Source of the DNA: Eulemur rufifrons
Lineage: Eukaryota; Chordata; Mammalia; Primates; Lemuridae
Reading direction: 5' to 3'
Assembly (NCBI RefSeq): GCF_041146395.1
Contig: NC_091010.1
Span: forward strand, 46,148,001-46,212,000
Length of the DNA stretch: 64,000 nucleotides
The notes under the pieces are model-generated. The model saw nothing but the letters and a program-made list of their open reading frames with translations. It ran no database searches and had not been told where the DNA came from. The position numbers were made by a program, and so were the translations under genes. This document shows positions 24,928 to 34,720 of this stretch, piece after piece. How positions within the stretch are numbered: the first letter of the stretch is position 1; every line of letters begins with the position of its first letter.

Positions 24928-25079
24928 TAGCATAATCTTAATACTCATAGTTTATCCCTAAATACTGTAGCACATACCTTCTAAGAACAAGGACAATCTC
25001 CTACATAACTACAATATCATTATCTCATGATGTCTGCAAGTTGTTTTAAATATATAATATATGGTATATGTGATACATG
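24928..25079 (+). repeat. Duplicated segment A, copy 1 (L1ME-like)
   Basis: It is about 96 percent identical to 28234-28379 (six substitutions and one 7-bp gap). The underlying sequence ('aagaacaaggacaatctcct' then 'acataactacaatatcatta') looks like ancient L1ME non-coding DNA. Confidence 0.9.
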
Positions 25080-25479
25080 ACATACCTGTACAGGTATGAA
25101 AAAAAACAGAAATCACTTGGTTTATGGGAAGAAATTATGAGATACTTATCTTTATTTTCAATGAAGTAAATATTTAAAAAAATTCTAAAACATACTCATA
25201 GTTTGAAACAGCAACATCAAGAATTGTATGCATTATTTTTGGCCAGTAGTGAGTGACTCGAAGATTTTTGTGTTGGCTAGCCTGAGAGGCAGCAGCTGGT
25301 TAGAGTGAGAGCTTAAACACCGTTTACATTGCACTTTTACATAAGGTAGAAAAATGACAATTGCCCATTTCAAAAAATGGGCAGGTACCAGAAAATTATT
25401 GGGGGGGGGTGCTAAAATTGCCATCCAATGCCACCCTTGGCACTGTTACTGTTTTCTATTTTCTATGCATAGGAATCAA

Positions 25480-25727
25480 AAGGATCAAATTCAGAACAAA
25501 TACTAAAATCAGGATAGTGATTACCTCAGGGGAGAGAAAAAAAATGGATCTAGGAGGAGTATAAAATAAACCTTCAAGTATGCCTACAAGGTTTTGTTAC
25601 AAAAAAAAAGATTTGAAGAAAATTTGATAAAATACTAATATATGGCAAACCTGGGGAGTAGATACATGAATATTCATTATATTATTCTTTACATTATTCT
25701 GTATGCCTGAAATATTTAATAATTTTT
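25480..25727 (+). mobile_element. Ancient L1 3'-end-like sequence
   Basis: 'aggatagtgattacctcagg' and 'gagtagatacatgaatattc' then 'attatattattctttacatt' follow an old L1 3' UTR. Its 3' terminus, 'tgaaatatttaataattttt', became the target site of the younger insertion that follows. Confidence 0.5.
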
Positions 25728-25933
25728 TTTTTTTTTGGGGGGGTATGTATATTTATTTATTTATTTATTTTCAATTTAGTTTTACAGAATCAAAGAGTCT
25801 AACAGTATATCTTGTTAGATACAGTATGTCCTCATAATGTATACATTATTTCTTGTACAATGATATGAAATAATATGGGAAATATTCATGATAAATTATT
25901 AAGTGAACAGTGCAAGTTAAAAACAATAGTTTC

Positions 25934-26534
25934 ATATTTTTCAAAAGAAGATATAAAAATGGCTAACAAACATATGAAAAAGTGTTCAACATCTCTAATC
26001 ATCAGGGAAATGCAAATCAAAACCACAATGAGATATCACTTAACCCCAGTGAGAATGGCCTTTATCAAAAAAACCCAAAACAACACATGTTGGCGTGGGT
26101 GTGGAGAGACAGGAACACTAATACACTGCTGGTGGGACTGCAAACTAGTGCAACCCCTGTGGAAAGCATTATGGAGGTATCTTAAACAGATTCAAGTAGA
26201 CCTGCCATTTGACCCAGCAATCCCATTACTGGGCATATACCCAAAGGAAAAAAGGTCATTCTGTAACAAAGGCACGTGTACCCAAATGTTTATAGCAGCA
26301 CAATTCACAATAGCAAAGATGTGGAAACAACCCAAATGCCCATCAATACATGATTGGATTAGTAAACTGTGGTATATGTATACCATGGAATATTACTCAG
26401 CTATAAGGAATGATGAAGATACGACATCTCTATGGTTCTCCTGGAGAGAGTTGGAACCCATTATATTAAGTGAAGTATCCCAAGAATGGAAAAACAAGCA
26501 TCACATGTACTCACCAGAAAATTGGTTTCCCTGA
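25934..26534 (+). pseudogene. L1 ORF2 C-terminal fragment, frame intact
   Basis: About 200 codons of the ORF2 protein C-terminus are open to their natural stop. The homologous part starts '[16 protein letters not shown]' and includes the cysteine-rich motif '[18 protein letters not shown]' (C-x3-C-x7-H-x4-C, nt 26088-26141). It goes on through '[16 protein letters not shown]' and '[13 protein letters not shown]' and ends 'SPENWFP'. The endonuclease and reverse transcriptase domains are absent, so it cannot be active. The open frame continues upstream to 25875 into non-homologous sequence. The intact frame implies a fairly recent insertion. Confidence 0.92.
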
Positions 26535-26570
26535 TCATCACCTAAATACAAATCTGGGAATGACACCAAT
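26535..26570 (+). mobile_element. Start of L1 3' UTR in the rearranged insertion
   Basis: After the ORF2 stop, 'tcatcacctaaatacaaatc' and 'tgggaatgacaccaat' match the beginning of the strepsirrhine L1 3' UTR also present at 40384. The sequence then stops abruptly at the right target repeat. Confidence 0.8.
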
Positions 26571-26734
26571 TGAAATATTTAATAATTTTTAAAAAGAAAG
26601 TATATGACATATTCATCTTTCAGACAAATTTCTATCAGAATCATTTGAAATTATCCATAAAACTGCAAGTTGGGATTATCTTCTCTCTCTTACCTTCCAT
26701 ATCAGTTTATACCTCCTACCTATGGCTCAAAGCC

Positions 26735-26970
26735 TGTAATGGACTTTTGAGTCAAACAGACCTGGGTTTAAATGCCAGCTCCATACTGGTTGTGTAACCG
26801 TAGACCAATTACTTTATGGATTAGAACCTCAGTTTTCTAATCCATAAAATGGAGATAATAGTGTGTATCTCACCCTCTTATTATAAATATTGACTACGTT
26901 AAAATATAATAATAATGTACATAGTGTTTGGCACAGAAGAGCTGAATGTACTGTATTATTTCAATGCTGT
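26735..26970 (+). repeat. MIR SINE
   Basis: 'agtcaaacagacctgggttt', 'gccagctccatactggttgt', 'aacctcagttttctaatcca' and 'tagtgtttggcacagaagag' trace most of a MIR. Confidence 0.85.
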
Positions 26971-27025
26971 AACATAATTATCTTTTTACATTTTCATCAC
27001 TTTTTTAGAAATAATCCATCCTGAT

Positions 27026-27211
27026 TTATTTTTATATTCCTCCCAGCACCTAGCACAGTGATAGGGGTTCAAATGATTATAAAGGAATGTGAGAAGATGT
27101 CTATTTGCTCATTTTATCCATGCTACAGGCTTCCTAAGCCCTCAGTTGACCTCCAGGAGGCCGAGCTCTCCTTACAACGCACATGTGGGCATATCCGCAG
27201 ATCCCATACAC
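27026..27211 (+). repeat. Duplicated segment B, copy 1
   Basis: It shares ordered blocks with 27918-28100: 'ttcaaatgattataaa', 'atccatgct', 'tgaggcagagctct'-like sequence and 'gcacat' followed by 'catatc'. By eye about 75 percent identical. The left end resembles an L2 terminus; the rest is not a repeat I know. Confidence 0.7.
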
Positions 27212-27744
27212 CGTCTTCACTGGGCTACAGGAAGCTGGGAATCTATGATCTGATCTGTATTTAAAATTCATAAACCATCTAGGGGAGTTAATATAAAACT
27301 GTAATAGATCAGTTCTAGAAATAGGCCAGTGAAAAATAATGATTCACATTTTACTAAAGTATGTCTTTACTAATGTAGGCAATGAGCCATATAAAGAAAA
27401 TGTACTTCATTCATCTAGACATAATTAAAATACAGAAACTTTATAAAATTAAAGCACAAACCTACATCCATGCAACATTAAGACTGAAAATTTAAATGCA
27501 GAAGTTAAGAGAGACAATTTTCTCATATTATTGATGACTGGGAACCCAACTCACACAGCATTGCTGTTGCATTTGATATTTGTTATAAGCCTCTAAATTC
27601 CTATCAGATTCAAACCTTTCCAAAAACTTCACCAGTATTCTGTTCTTGAAAGATAAGATTGAGATTACATAAAGAAATGGAATATGAAAGGGTGAATAAT
27701 ACTTTCTAATCATGAATTTAAGTCCCTCATTCATTCCTTAAGTA
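27212..27744. other. No recognisable feature
   Basis: AT-rich sequence between the two copies of segment B. A 68-codon minus-strand frame near 27528-27734 has no recognisable domain. Confidence 0.35.
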
Positions 27745-27885
27745 TAATAGAACACCAGTGATGTTCAAGGCATCATACTAAATTGAAGAAGGGAGATACA
27801 AAGATGGAATGATCAGGAACTCAGTCCTCTAAATCTTTACAATTTAGTAGGAAAAACAGGATATACACATAAATGGTTATAATAA
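27745..27885 (-). repeat. L2-like fragment, antisense
   Basis: 'gatgttcaaggcatcatact' followed by 'gatacaaagatggaatgatc' and 'tctttacaatttagtaggaa' resembles the antisense L2 terminal region. Confidence 0.45.
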
Positions 27886-27917
27886 AATATATACCAGTGA
27901 AATGATCAAACATTATT

Positions 27918-28100
27918 CATTTATATATTCCTCATGGAACACAGTGCCAGGTGTTCAAATGATTATAAATGAAGGTGGAAAGATGTACATTTCCCCATCT
28001 TATCCATGCTACTGGCCTCCTGAGCTCTCAACTGACTTCTATGAGGCAGAGCTCTTCTGACAATGCACATATGGACATATCTGTGTATCTCATATACAGT
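27918..28100 (+). repeat. Duplicated segment B, copy 2
   Basis: Direct-orientation partner of 27026-27211, displaced by about 890 bp and more diverged than the A pair. Confidence 0.7.
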
Positions 28101-28233
28101 AAAGCATAGTGAAAGTGTTATTGACATTCCAAAAAGAGAAGACAGATTCAGATGGAGGAACGGATAATGATGGTAAATGAAAATTTATAAGAGTGGCATT
28201 TAAGATAATCTTTGAGAAGCAGAGCTATTAAAA

Positions 28234-28379
28234 TAGCATAATCTTAATACTCATAGTTTATCCCTAAATACTTTAGCACACACCTTCTAAGAACAAGGAC
28301 AATCTCCTACATAATTACAATACCATTATCTCATGATGTCTGCAAATTGTTTTTAATATATGGTATACGTGATACATGG
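28234..28379 (+). repeat. Duplicated segment A, copy 2
   Basis: Partner of 24928-25079, in the same orientation and about 3.3 kb downstream. Similarity stops sharply on both sides, and there is no poly(A) or obvious target duplication. Confidence 0.9.
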
Positions 28380-28419
28380 AAGGAACTAATCACATGTAAC
28401 AATATTTTACAAAGCATTA

Positions 28420-28545
28420 AAAAATAAATATTCTTATTCAAACCTTATGATAATCTTTTAGTTGTATTTTTCTTTTTGCAGATAAGGACACGGGTGCTTG
28501 GAGAAATTCAGTGATTTGTCCAAGATCCTACAGCTGGTGATCTTA
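28420..28545 (-). repeat. MIR SINE fragment
   Basis: 'ttttgcagataaggacacg' and 'ggagaaattcagtgatttgt' then 'ccaagatcctacagctgg' follow the complement of MIR. Confidence 0.65.
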
Positions 28546-28673
28546 AACACAAATTGTCTTATTTCATGTCAATTTTTCATTTCAGTGAATGAACTACCCT
28601 TTAAGAAAATCTCCTATCAGGATGGGGCAGAGAGTCACAGGATCTTTAGAAAGAAAAGTGAATTGATAGTTCA

Positions 28674-29046
<373 letters not shown>

Positions 29047-29079
29047 GAAAATATAGTTGGAAATTGGAAATAGGTAGGG

Positions 29080-29480
29080 GCAGATGGTCCAGAAGAGCAA
29101 GCTATTGAGTTTGGACTTTATCTGTAGATATTAAAAAGTTTTGAGCAGAGGAATGACTTGAAATATGAAAAGTATGAAGGAAGAATAAATCTGATAGCAC
29201 AGTTGAAAACGGATGGGAGAGGTGATAGGCTAGAAGCAGAGACAATAGTTGGGAGCTATTTCAATATTGCAGGAGAAAGAAAATAAGGGCCTGAACTAGA
29301 GTGATGGCAGTGGGAACAGAGAAGACAGGGTGGGGATGGGGGAGATAGACTGCACAGGGCTTGAAAATTGAACGGATTTGGAGGAGACAAAAGAAGGAGG
29401 ATTTAGAGATAAACTCCAAATTCTCAAGCCTGAGTGGCTCAGAGGAGGATGGTGTCATCAACTAAAACATGAAATGCAGA
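29080..29480 (-). repeat. L2 LINE fragment, antisense
   Basis: 'ctagagtgatggcagtggga', 'aggaggatttagagataaac' and 'tctcaagcctgagtggctca' follow the complement of the L2 coding and 3' region. Frames are broken. Confidence 0.65.
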
Positions 29481-29814
29481 AGACAAGAATTTGGGAAGAA
29501 ATAAGTCAAGTTTTCATTATACAAAGATATGTAAAAACCAAAAGAAATTAGCTTGTTTAGCCTGGAACTAAGAAAATGACAGGAAGTCATGTTAGCCATG
29601 TTTAATTATTTAAAAACTATCACTTTTAAGAAGAAAAAAAAATTTTAATCTACTGTAGACAGCATTGGATTATTCACAATTCTTGGTTCATCACACACTC
29701 TAATTGCTTGGTTAATTAATTAAGATTTATGAACTCAATACCCAATACAAGAACTTAAATACTGATAATAGCACACATTTGCCTATGTGCTCTTTCCCTA
29801 GCCCTTTGTTCCAC

Positions 29815-30095
29815 TTCTCTGATAGTGGTTATTCTGAGGTAACTACTATCCCAATCTTTTGTTTATGATTCCCTTGGCATTTTTTAAAAATAGAGGTTGA
29901 TTATACCTAAAAGGTATGTTTTAGGATCATATCCTAAAAGGTATATTTCTTAGTTTTACTTGTATTTAGCTTTATAAAAAAAGATATTCTGACTTTTTCT
30001 ATTCACACTCTCAGTAATCTTCTGGAACACACCTTATTCACTCAATAGTATTGCTAAGATTCATTCTTACTTCTATGCAGCTATAATGCACCTAC
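29815..30095. repeat. Ancient L1-like non-coding fragment
   Basis: 'gtaactactatcccaatctt', 'ttatgattcccttggcattt' and 'ttgctaagattcattcttac' resemble an old L1ME stretch. Diverged; orientation is not assigned. Confidence 0.4.
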
Positions 30096-30244
30096 TAGTC
30101 TTGGCCCCCAGAACTATAGCTGTGAGTGAAATATGGGTAGCAATCACTTCCCCTGAGTATATTCTCCATAAGAATGCTTTTTCAATAATTTTAATGTAAT
30201 ATGCTAACATGAGAGTTGTTAAGGATATGACAAGAAGTACACTG

Positions 30245-30370
30245 TCTTCCCCCAGTAGAATGTAAATTCCATGACTCTGGCAGGGATTAATTTTTGTTCA
30301 TTGCTGCATCTCCTTGTCTGGCTCATAATGGATACTCAAGAAATATTTATTTGTATATGTTGAAGCAATG
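30245..30370 (+). repeat. L2 3' end
   Basis: 'cagtagaatgtaaattccat', 'gggattaatttttgttcatt' and 'atactcaagaaatatttatt' follow the L2 terminus. Confidence 0.7.
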
Positions 30371-30400
30371 GAAACTATACAGAAATAATTAGTGCTCTAA

Positions 30401-30480
30401 AGACAGAGCAGGTCGTTAGAAGATACTATCTTGTTATGATAGACAGAGCAGGTTGTCAGAAGATACTATCTTGTTATGTG
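30401..30480. repeat. Two-copy 40-bp tandem duplication
   Basis: Unit 1 (30401-30440) and unit 2 (30441-30480) both run from 'agacagagcaggt' to 'agatactatcttgttatg' with four differences. A short, clean, non-coding tandem duplication. Confidence 0.95.
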
Positions 30481-31384
30481 AGAGCTTACCTAGGAGCAAA
30501 AACATAGTGCAGCCTGCAAGCTTGTCATGGCTATGGTCTCTGCCTCCACAAGTCTACTCTTATAAGAGAAAGAGTCCAGTTGGTTGAACTGGTTTTGGTA
30601 GAGTTTGCCAAACGATCTGCCTCATTATTTTATAATCATGTCAATGATGTAAAGTTGGATTCATTGACCCTTAACTTCCCTTCTAACTTAAGATTATATA
30701 TTGAGGTATATTGAAAATGGTTGGTATGAGAATGGAGAATCCAATACAGAACACAATACATTCTCAGTTATTCCAAAATTGGAGTGAAACAACGATATAT
30801 CTAATTCAACAGGCATCTGTATTTGGCTTTGGGAGTTAGGCATTTATGTTTGAAAACAGAGATGTTTGGGAACTATATAAAATTTAAATAATTAAATTAA
30901 ACTATAGCATAAAGACTAACAATGAAATGAAAAGTTCTTCAAATTCCCTAACCTACTTCCTGCTAAAAGCTATTCCCATCCCTACACCCATTGCTGAAAG
31001 TAGACATAACATCACCCCTCATGAAAACTAGCATTCCACAACAAATCTATAAACAATAAATCTCCCTTTATACTCTAAATGGATATATTTGTACATTACT
31101 CCTTCCCCAGTTTGGGGAAAGGGTATCAGGATGTTTTTTTAGTTCCAAAGCTTCCAAGTGATGAGATTACTACTTGGTGAGCAAAAGCAAGTAAAATCCT
31201 GAGTCTTCTGACTTAATTTGAGATACATATATATCTTCCATTTTTAGACTATGTTGCTATTACTTCAATTCTAATTCTAGCTAAAGATAGATTCTCTTTC
31301 ATTCCCATGATGGTAGTTTCATGGGAAAACAGGTATTCCTTGGTGCTTCTGAAGAATTGCCAGTGGCAGGGGCTCATTTAACTT
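30481..31384. other. No recognisable feature
   Basis: Unique-looking AT-rich sequence with no coding frame or named repeat. Confidence 0.4.
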
Positions 31385-31545
31385 AGGCAGTAATTGACCT
31401 AGTTCTACTTCTAAACTATGTGGCCTTAGGCAAGTCATTTGTTCTCTCTTGGGCCTAAGTTTCCTTATCTGTAAACTGAGGAAGTAGACTAAGATGATCT
31501 CTAAGGGCTTTCCCAGATTTGATATTCTCTGGGTTGATAAGTTTA
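31385..31545 (+). repeat. MIR-family SINE
   Basis: 'atgtggccttaggcaagtca', 'cctaagtttccttatctgta', 'aactgaggaagtagactaag' and 'atgatctctaagggctttcc' give a MIR3/MIRb-like 3' half. Confidence 0.7.
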
Positions 31546-31964
31546 AAATAGGGGGAGAGGAGCTTTCTCAGAAGGGATCTGCTTCCTCAGAAGGTATCTG
31601 TAAGGGTAAAGCTTCCAGAAAGAACAAGTGAGTGTGTATGGTCAGTCTCTAGACTGCAAGAATCTTCACTTAGAGCTGTTTACATTTTTGGGTTGTGGGC
31701 TACGCTTGAGTTTATGATATTAAAGTATTCATATCTTGTGTGATTTTGATAATTATTTAAATGATACCAGTATCTCCAACAATAATTTTCCTAGAACTAG
31801 ACAGTAGACTAAAACTCAGACCTTTGTCAATATCTGACCTGTACTCAGGAAAGTTTCAGAGACATATTAGAGTTTCAGAGACATAATAGAGAAGTATTAA
31901 TGAACAAAAAAGTCAATGCACTGGAATAGCAGTAATTATAGATTCAAAACAATTGAGTCCATAT

Positions 31965-32035
31965 CCATACCAGGATATCAATCAGCCATATGACCTTAGG
32001 AAAGTCACTTAGCCTCTCTGAACTTCAGCATTTAC
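31965..32035 (+). repeat. MIR fragment
   Basis: 'gccatatgaccttaggaaag' then 'tcacttagcctctctgaact' is a MIR core-to-3' piece, cut short next to an inverted MIR. Confidence 0.6.
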
Positions 32036-32039
32036 TTTT

Positions 32040-32280
32040 AATAAAAGCCACCACATATTAAATATATACCATGTTTCAGGCATTATGTTGGTTTATATTA
32101 CATACATATTTCTAATATTTAATCATTACTACAATTCATGGGAAGTAGGTGTTACTATTCCCATCTTAAAGATGAGAAATCTGAAGCTCAGAGAAGTGAC
32201 ATTAATTGAGAACACCAAAATTTTAACTCTGGTCTTCTGACTGAAAACCCCAATCTCCTTTAAGTATACTCTTCCACTAG
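32040..32280 (-). repeat. MIR SINE
   Basis: 'atgtttcaggcattatgttg', 'tcccatcttaaagatgagaa' and 'tctgaagctcagagaagtga' give a MIR complement, facing the MIR piece immediately to its left. Confidence 0.7.
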
Positions 32281-32299
32281 CAAATCATATCCAATCAAG

Positions 32300-33900
32300 A
32301 GTATTTATTTCTATTATGTGTAAGGTAAGGCAACTGTTAAATTCCATTAAGATGTCAATTTCCTGGCTGAAGGCATTGCTAAATGTGGCACAAGTGAAAT
32401 GGGGGAACTCCTAAAGTTGTTACTGGAAAGGGAAAGGTGGTAAGGGATGGCTAAGAACAAGGGAGGGTGGATAATTCTGGGCAATTTGGCTCTGCCTCTG
32501 AGCTAGGAAGGGATGAGAAAGACCTGGTGAAAGGGAAATAAAAATCTATTTGCTGAACTAATGTAGGAGCATGGGGTCAGGGCAGGAGAGCTCAGTCCTT
32601 CACTCCTCTCGCCTCACTCAAATCAAGGCTGTGGTGCTGAAGGATGGGTGAGCAGCCTAAAGATGGCTTTTCAACGTCAGTTTCTCAACTATTTTTACTG
32701 TTTGTTATACCTGGTTGGTGGCAGTGGTGACATCTTTTATGGTGTCTCTCTTTCTTGTATAGACCTCTCTTCTGAGCACCAGATCTAAATAGCAAATCAC
32801 ATAATTTTTTTGGTTAAGAGACTGACATGTGAGTGTTAAAAAATGAGTAAATTTTCATGAGAAGATCATAATCTCTAAAGGTCGTTCTCAAGGAGACAGT
32901 CTAAAAGTGTTAGGAGCAATGGCAGCATTTTATATTTTCCGTGGTGACCACTTTGTGGAACAATCCTCAATTGGATGCATAAATTCTGTTCTTGGTTCGG
33001 TTGTCTTGTTTTGTTTGTAAGAGAGCCTCATTACTTTCCAATCACACCTGGTGTGCGTCTCTGATGTGGCTGGGAGCAAGCTGGACAGGGGACTTCCCGT
33101 CTACTCTCCAGTGTGTCCTGACCAGTGCACAGGTGTGTCATGGACTAAAATAAGGTTGGGAATTGGGTCATTTGCAGGCTGAAGGCAGCTGGAGTCTTTA
33201 GAGAACAAGCTCCTACTGATTGTCTTGGGACCGCTCAGTAAAGGAATGAGAGCCTTTAATTACCAGTAGTTGTGTTTCCCAACCAATAGAAATTCTTTTC
33301 CATTCCAAGTATTTCCCCTTGAACAGATGCAGAATAAGGGGCCTTGGGCCTGGCATGTGGTGTGGGATTTCTGTTTCCTATCAAGCGAGATAACTTTACA
33401 GATTCTCTTTACAGCTAGAGTTTGTTCACCAAAGATGGATTTTTGTCATGGCTGATTCTGCAGGGGAATATGATATTATTATAAACTTAGTGATTTTGTC
33501 TTTATATAACTTAACAAGCAAATTATCTGGGTCAAAAGCCTATACCAACTTTAGAGAATTTTTAAAAAGATGAAAGTTAAAGTTTAAATTTTTGATAACT
33601 ATGTCATGCTCTGCCTGCTATCTTCTGGGATCACTATACAGATCTATTTATCTGAAAGTGCTGTGAAAAGCAAAATGTTTTGTTTAGATGAAACATACAA
33701 TTACTTAACTATGAAGAAAATTAAACCTGGGTATTGAAGTGTCTGATTAGGTGAGAAGGAACTTTGAAAATACAGCACAAGGCTATTTATATATGTGAGT
33801 ATGCTGAGCATGGAAACATCCTTTGCTACATATCTCCTGCACACATTTTTTCCTTGTTGTCAAGGAAACCTAGGAGTAGGGTAGGATCTGCTGAAACTCT
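32300..33900. other. Repeat-poor, relatively GC-rich block
   Basis: About 1.6 kb with no recognised interspersed repeat, unusual here. It contains E-box-like CAGGTG and CAGCTG sites, CCAAT and GATA words near 33130-33400, and no long open frame. These short words are expected by chance at some rate, so a regulatory role is only a possibility. Confidence 0.4.
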
Positions 33901-33932
33901 CTCTGGAATAACTAATGTACAATTCAAACAAC

Positions 33933-33938
33933 TTTATT
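33933..33938 (-). promoter_or_regulatory. Candidate polyadenylation signal AATAAA
   Basis: On the minus strand AATAAAG is followed by 'ttgtttgaattgta'. The preceding 550 bp (34480 down to 33940) are free of named repeats and resemble a 3' UTR. No matching open frame was found upstream on that strand, so this could be a non-coding RNA end or chance. Confidence 0.25.
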
Positions 33939-34489
33939 GTTAATTAAAAAAAAAACTTTCAGTAAAACCTAAAAAATCAAAAAGTTACAGAAACTCAAGC
34001 CAACAAAGAAACATATTAAAATAAGCAAATAAATAAACAGATGCTTCTTTGAAATGAGGTTCACTAAGGCAGCTGCCAAACTGCTATAGTGGCACATTTT
34101 TTTCAATGATAAAGCTCACACTGATGAACTCAGGAGATGAATTCCATAATATTATTTTGTACAAGTCAAAGAGTGTACATATGCAAAATGACCTCATGAC
34201 CTCAGAGAAGTTTCAAGCAGGTATAAACTACAGAGGAAAAGTACTGACGGGTGAAGTTAGCCCAAGTATTCTTGCATAGTCTGGCATAGCCATCTCTTTA
34301 GTTCACCATTTATCTTTAGATTCAGTAACAACATTTGACAGGAGACACAAATTCAGAATTATTAAGAGGTTTTTCCCAGAGCTATGTGAATGCTGTATAC
34401 AGAGAATCTATGTCCCCTTGTCTTTCTATGACAGATGGGTCATACTGCCTCTCAAAAATGCATTTGGTAACTCTTTTAATTCTAATCAA

Positions 34490-34720
34490 AATAGCAGCTT
34501 CTATTTATTGAACACCTGTTATGTGTCAAGAATTTGCTGAGTGCTTCATATGATCTCATTTAATGTTTGTAACAACTGCAGGAGGCATTTATTATTATCC
34601 CCATTTTATAGAGAAGGGAATTAAGGCTAATAGAGGTTACACAGCTAGTAAGTGGTTGAGCTGGGATTGAACTCAAATCTGCCTAGCACTAAAGCCTGTG
34701 ATTTTGACCACTATGCCAGG
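34490..34720 (-). repeat. MIR SINE, well preserved
   Basis: Nearly the whole MIR complement is legible: 'ttctatttattgaacacctg', 'tatccccattttatagagaa', 'ggttacacagctagtaagtg' and 'ttgagctgggattgaactca'. Confidence 0.92.

Larger units (their letters stand above)
25728..26570 (-). mobile_element. Rearranged (twin-primed) younger L1 insertion
   Basis: The insertion is bounded by a perfect 20-bp direct repeat, 'tgaaatatttaataattttt' (25708-25727 and 26571-26590). The right copy abuts AA, giving a TTTT/AA endonuclease site for a minus-strand insertion. A T-run follows the left copy, as expected for a reversed poly(A) tail. Yet the ORF2 sequence at 25934-26535 reads on the plus strand, so its 5' part is inverted: the signature of twin priming. 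The 200 bp between T-run and ORF2 (25742-25930) did not match the L1 3' UTR known from this window. Confidence 0.75.

Noticed and set aside
25875..26534. 219-codon open frame as a possible host gene
   Set aside because: From about residue 20 onward it is the L1 ORF2 C-terminus, including its cysteine-rich motif and natural stop; the first 20 codons are read-through.
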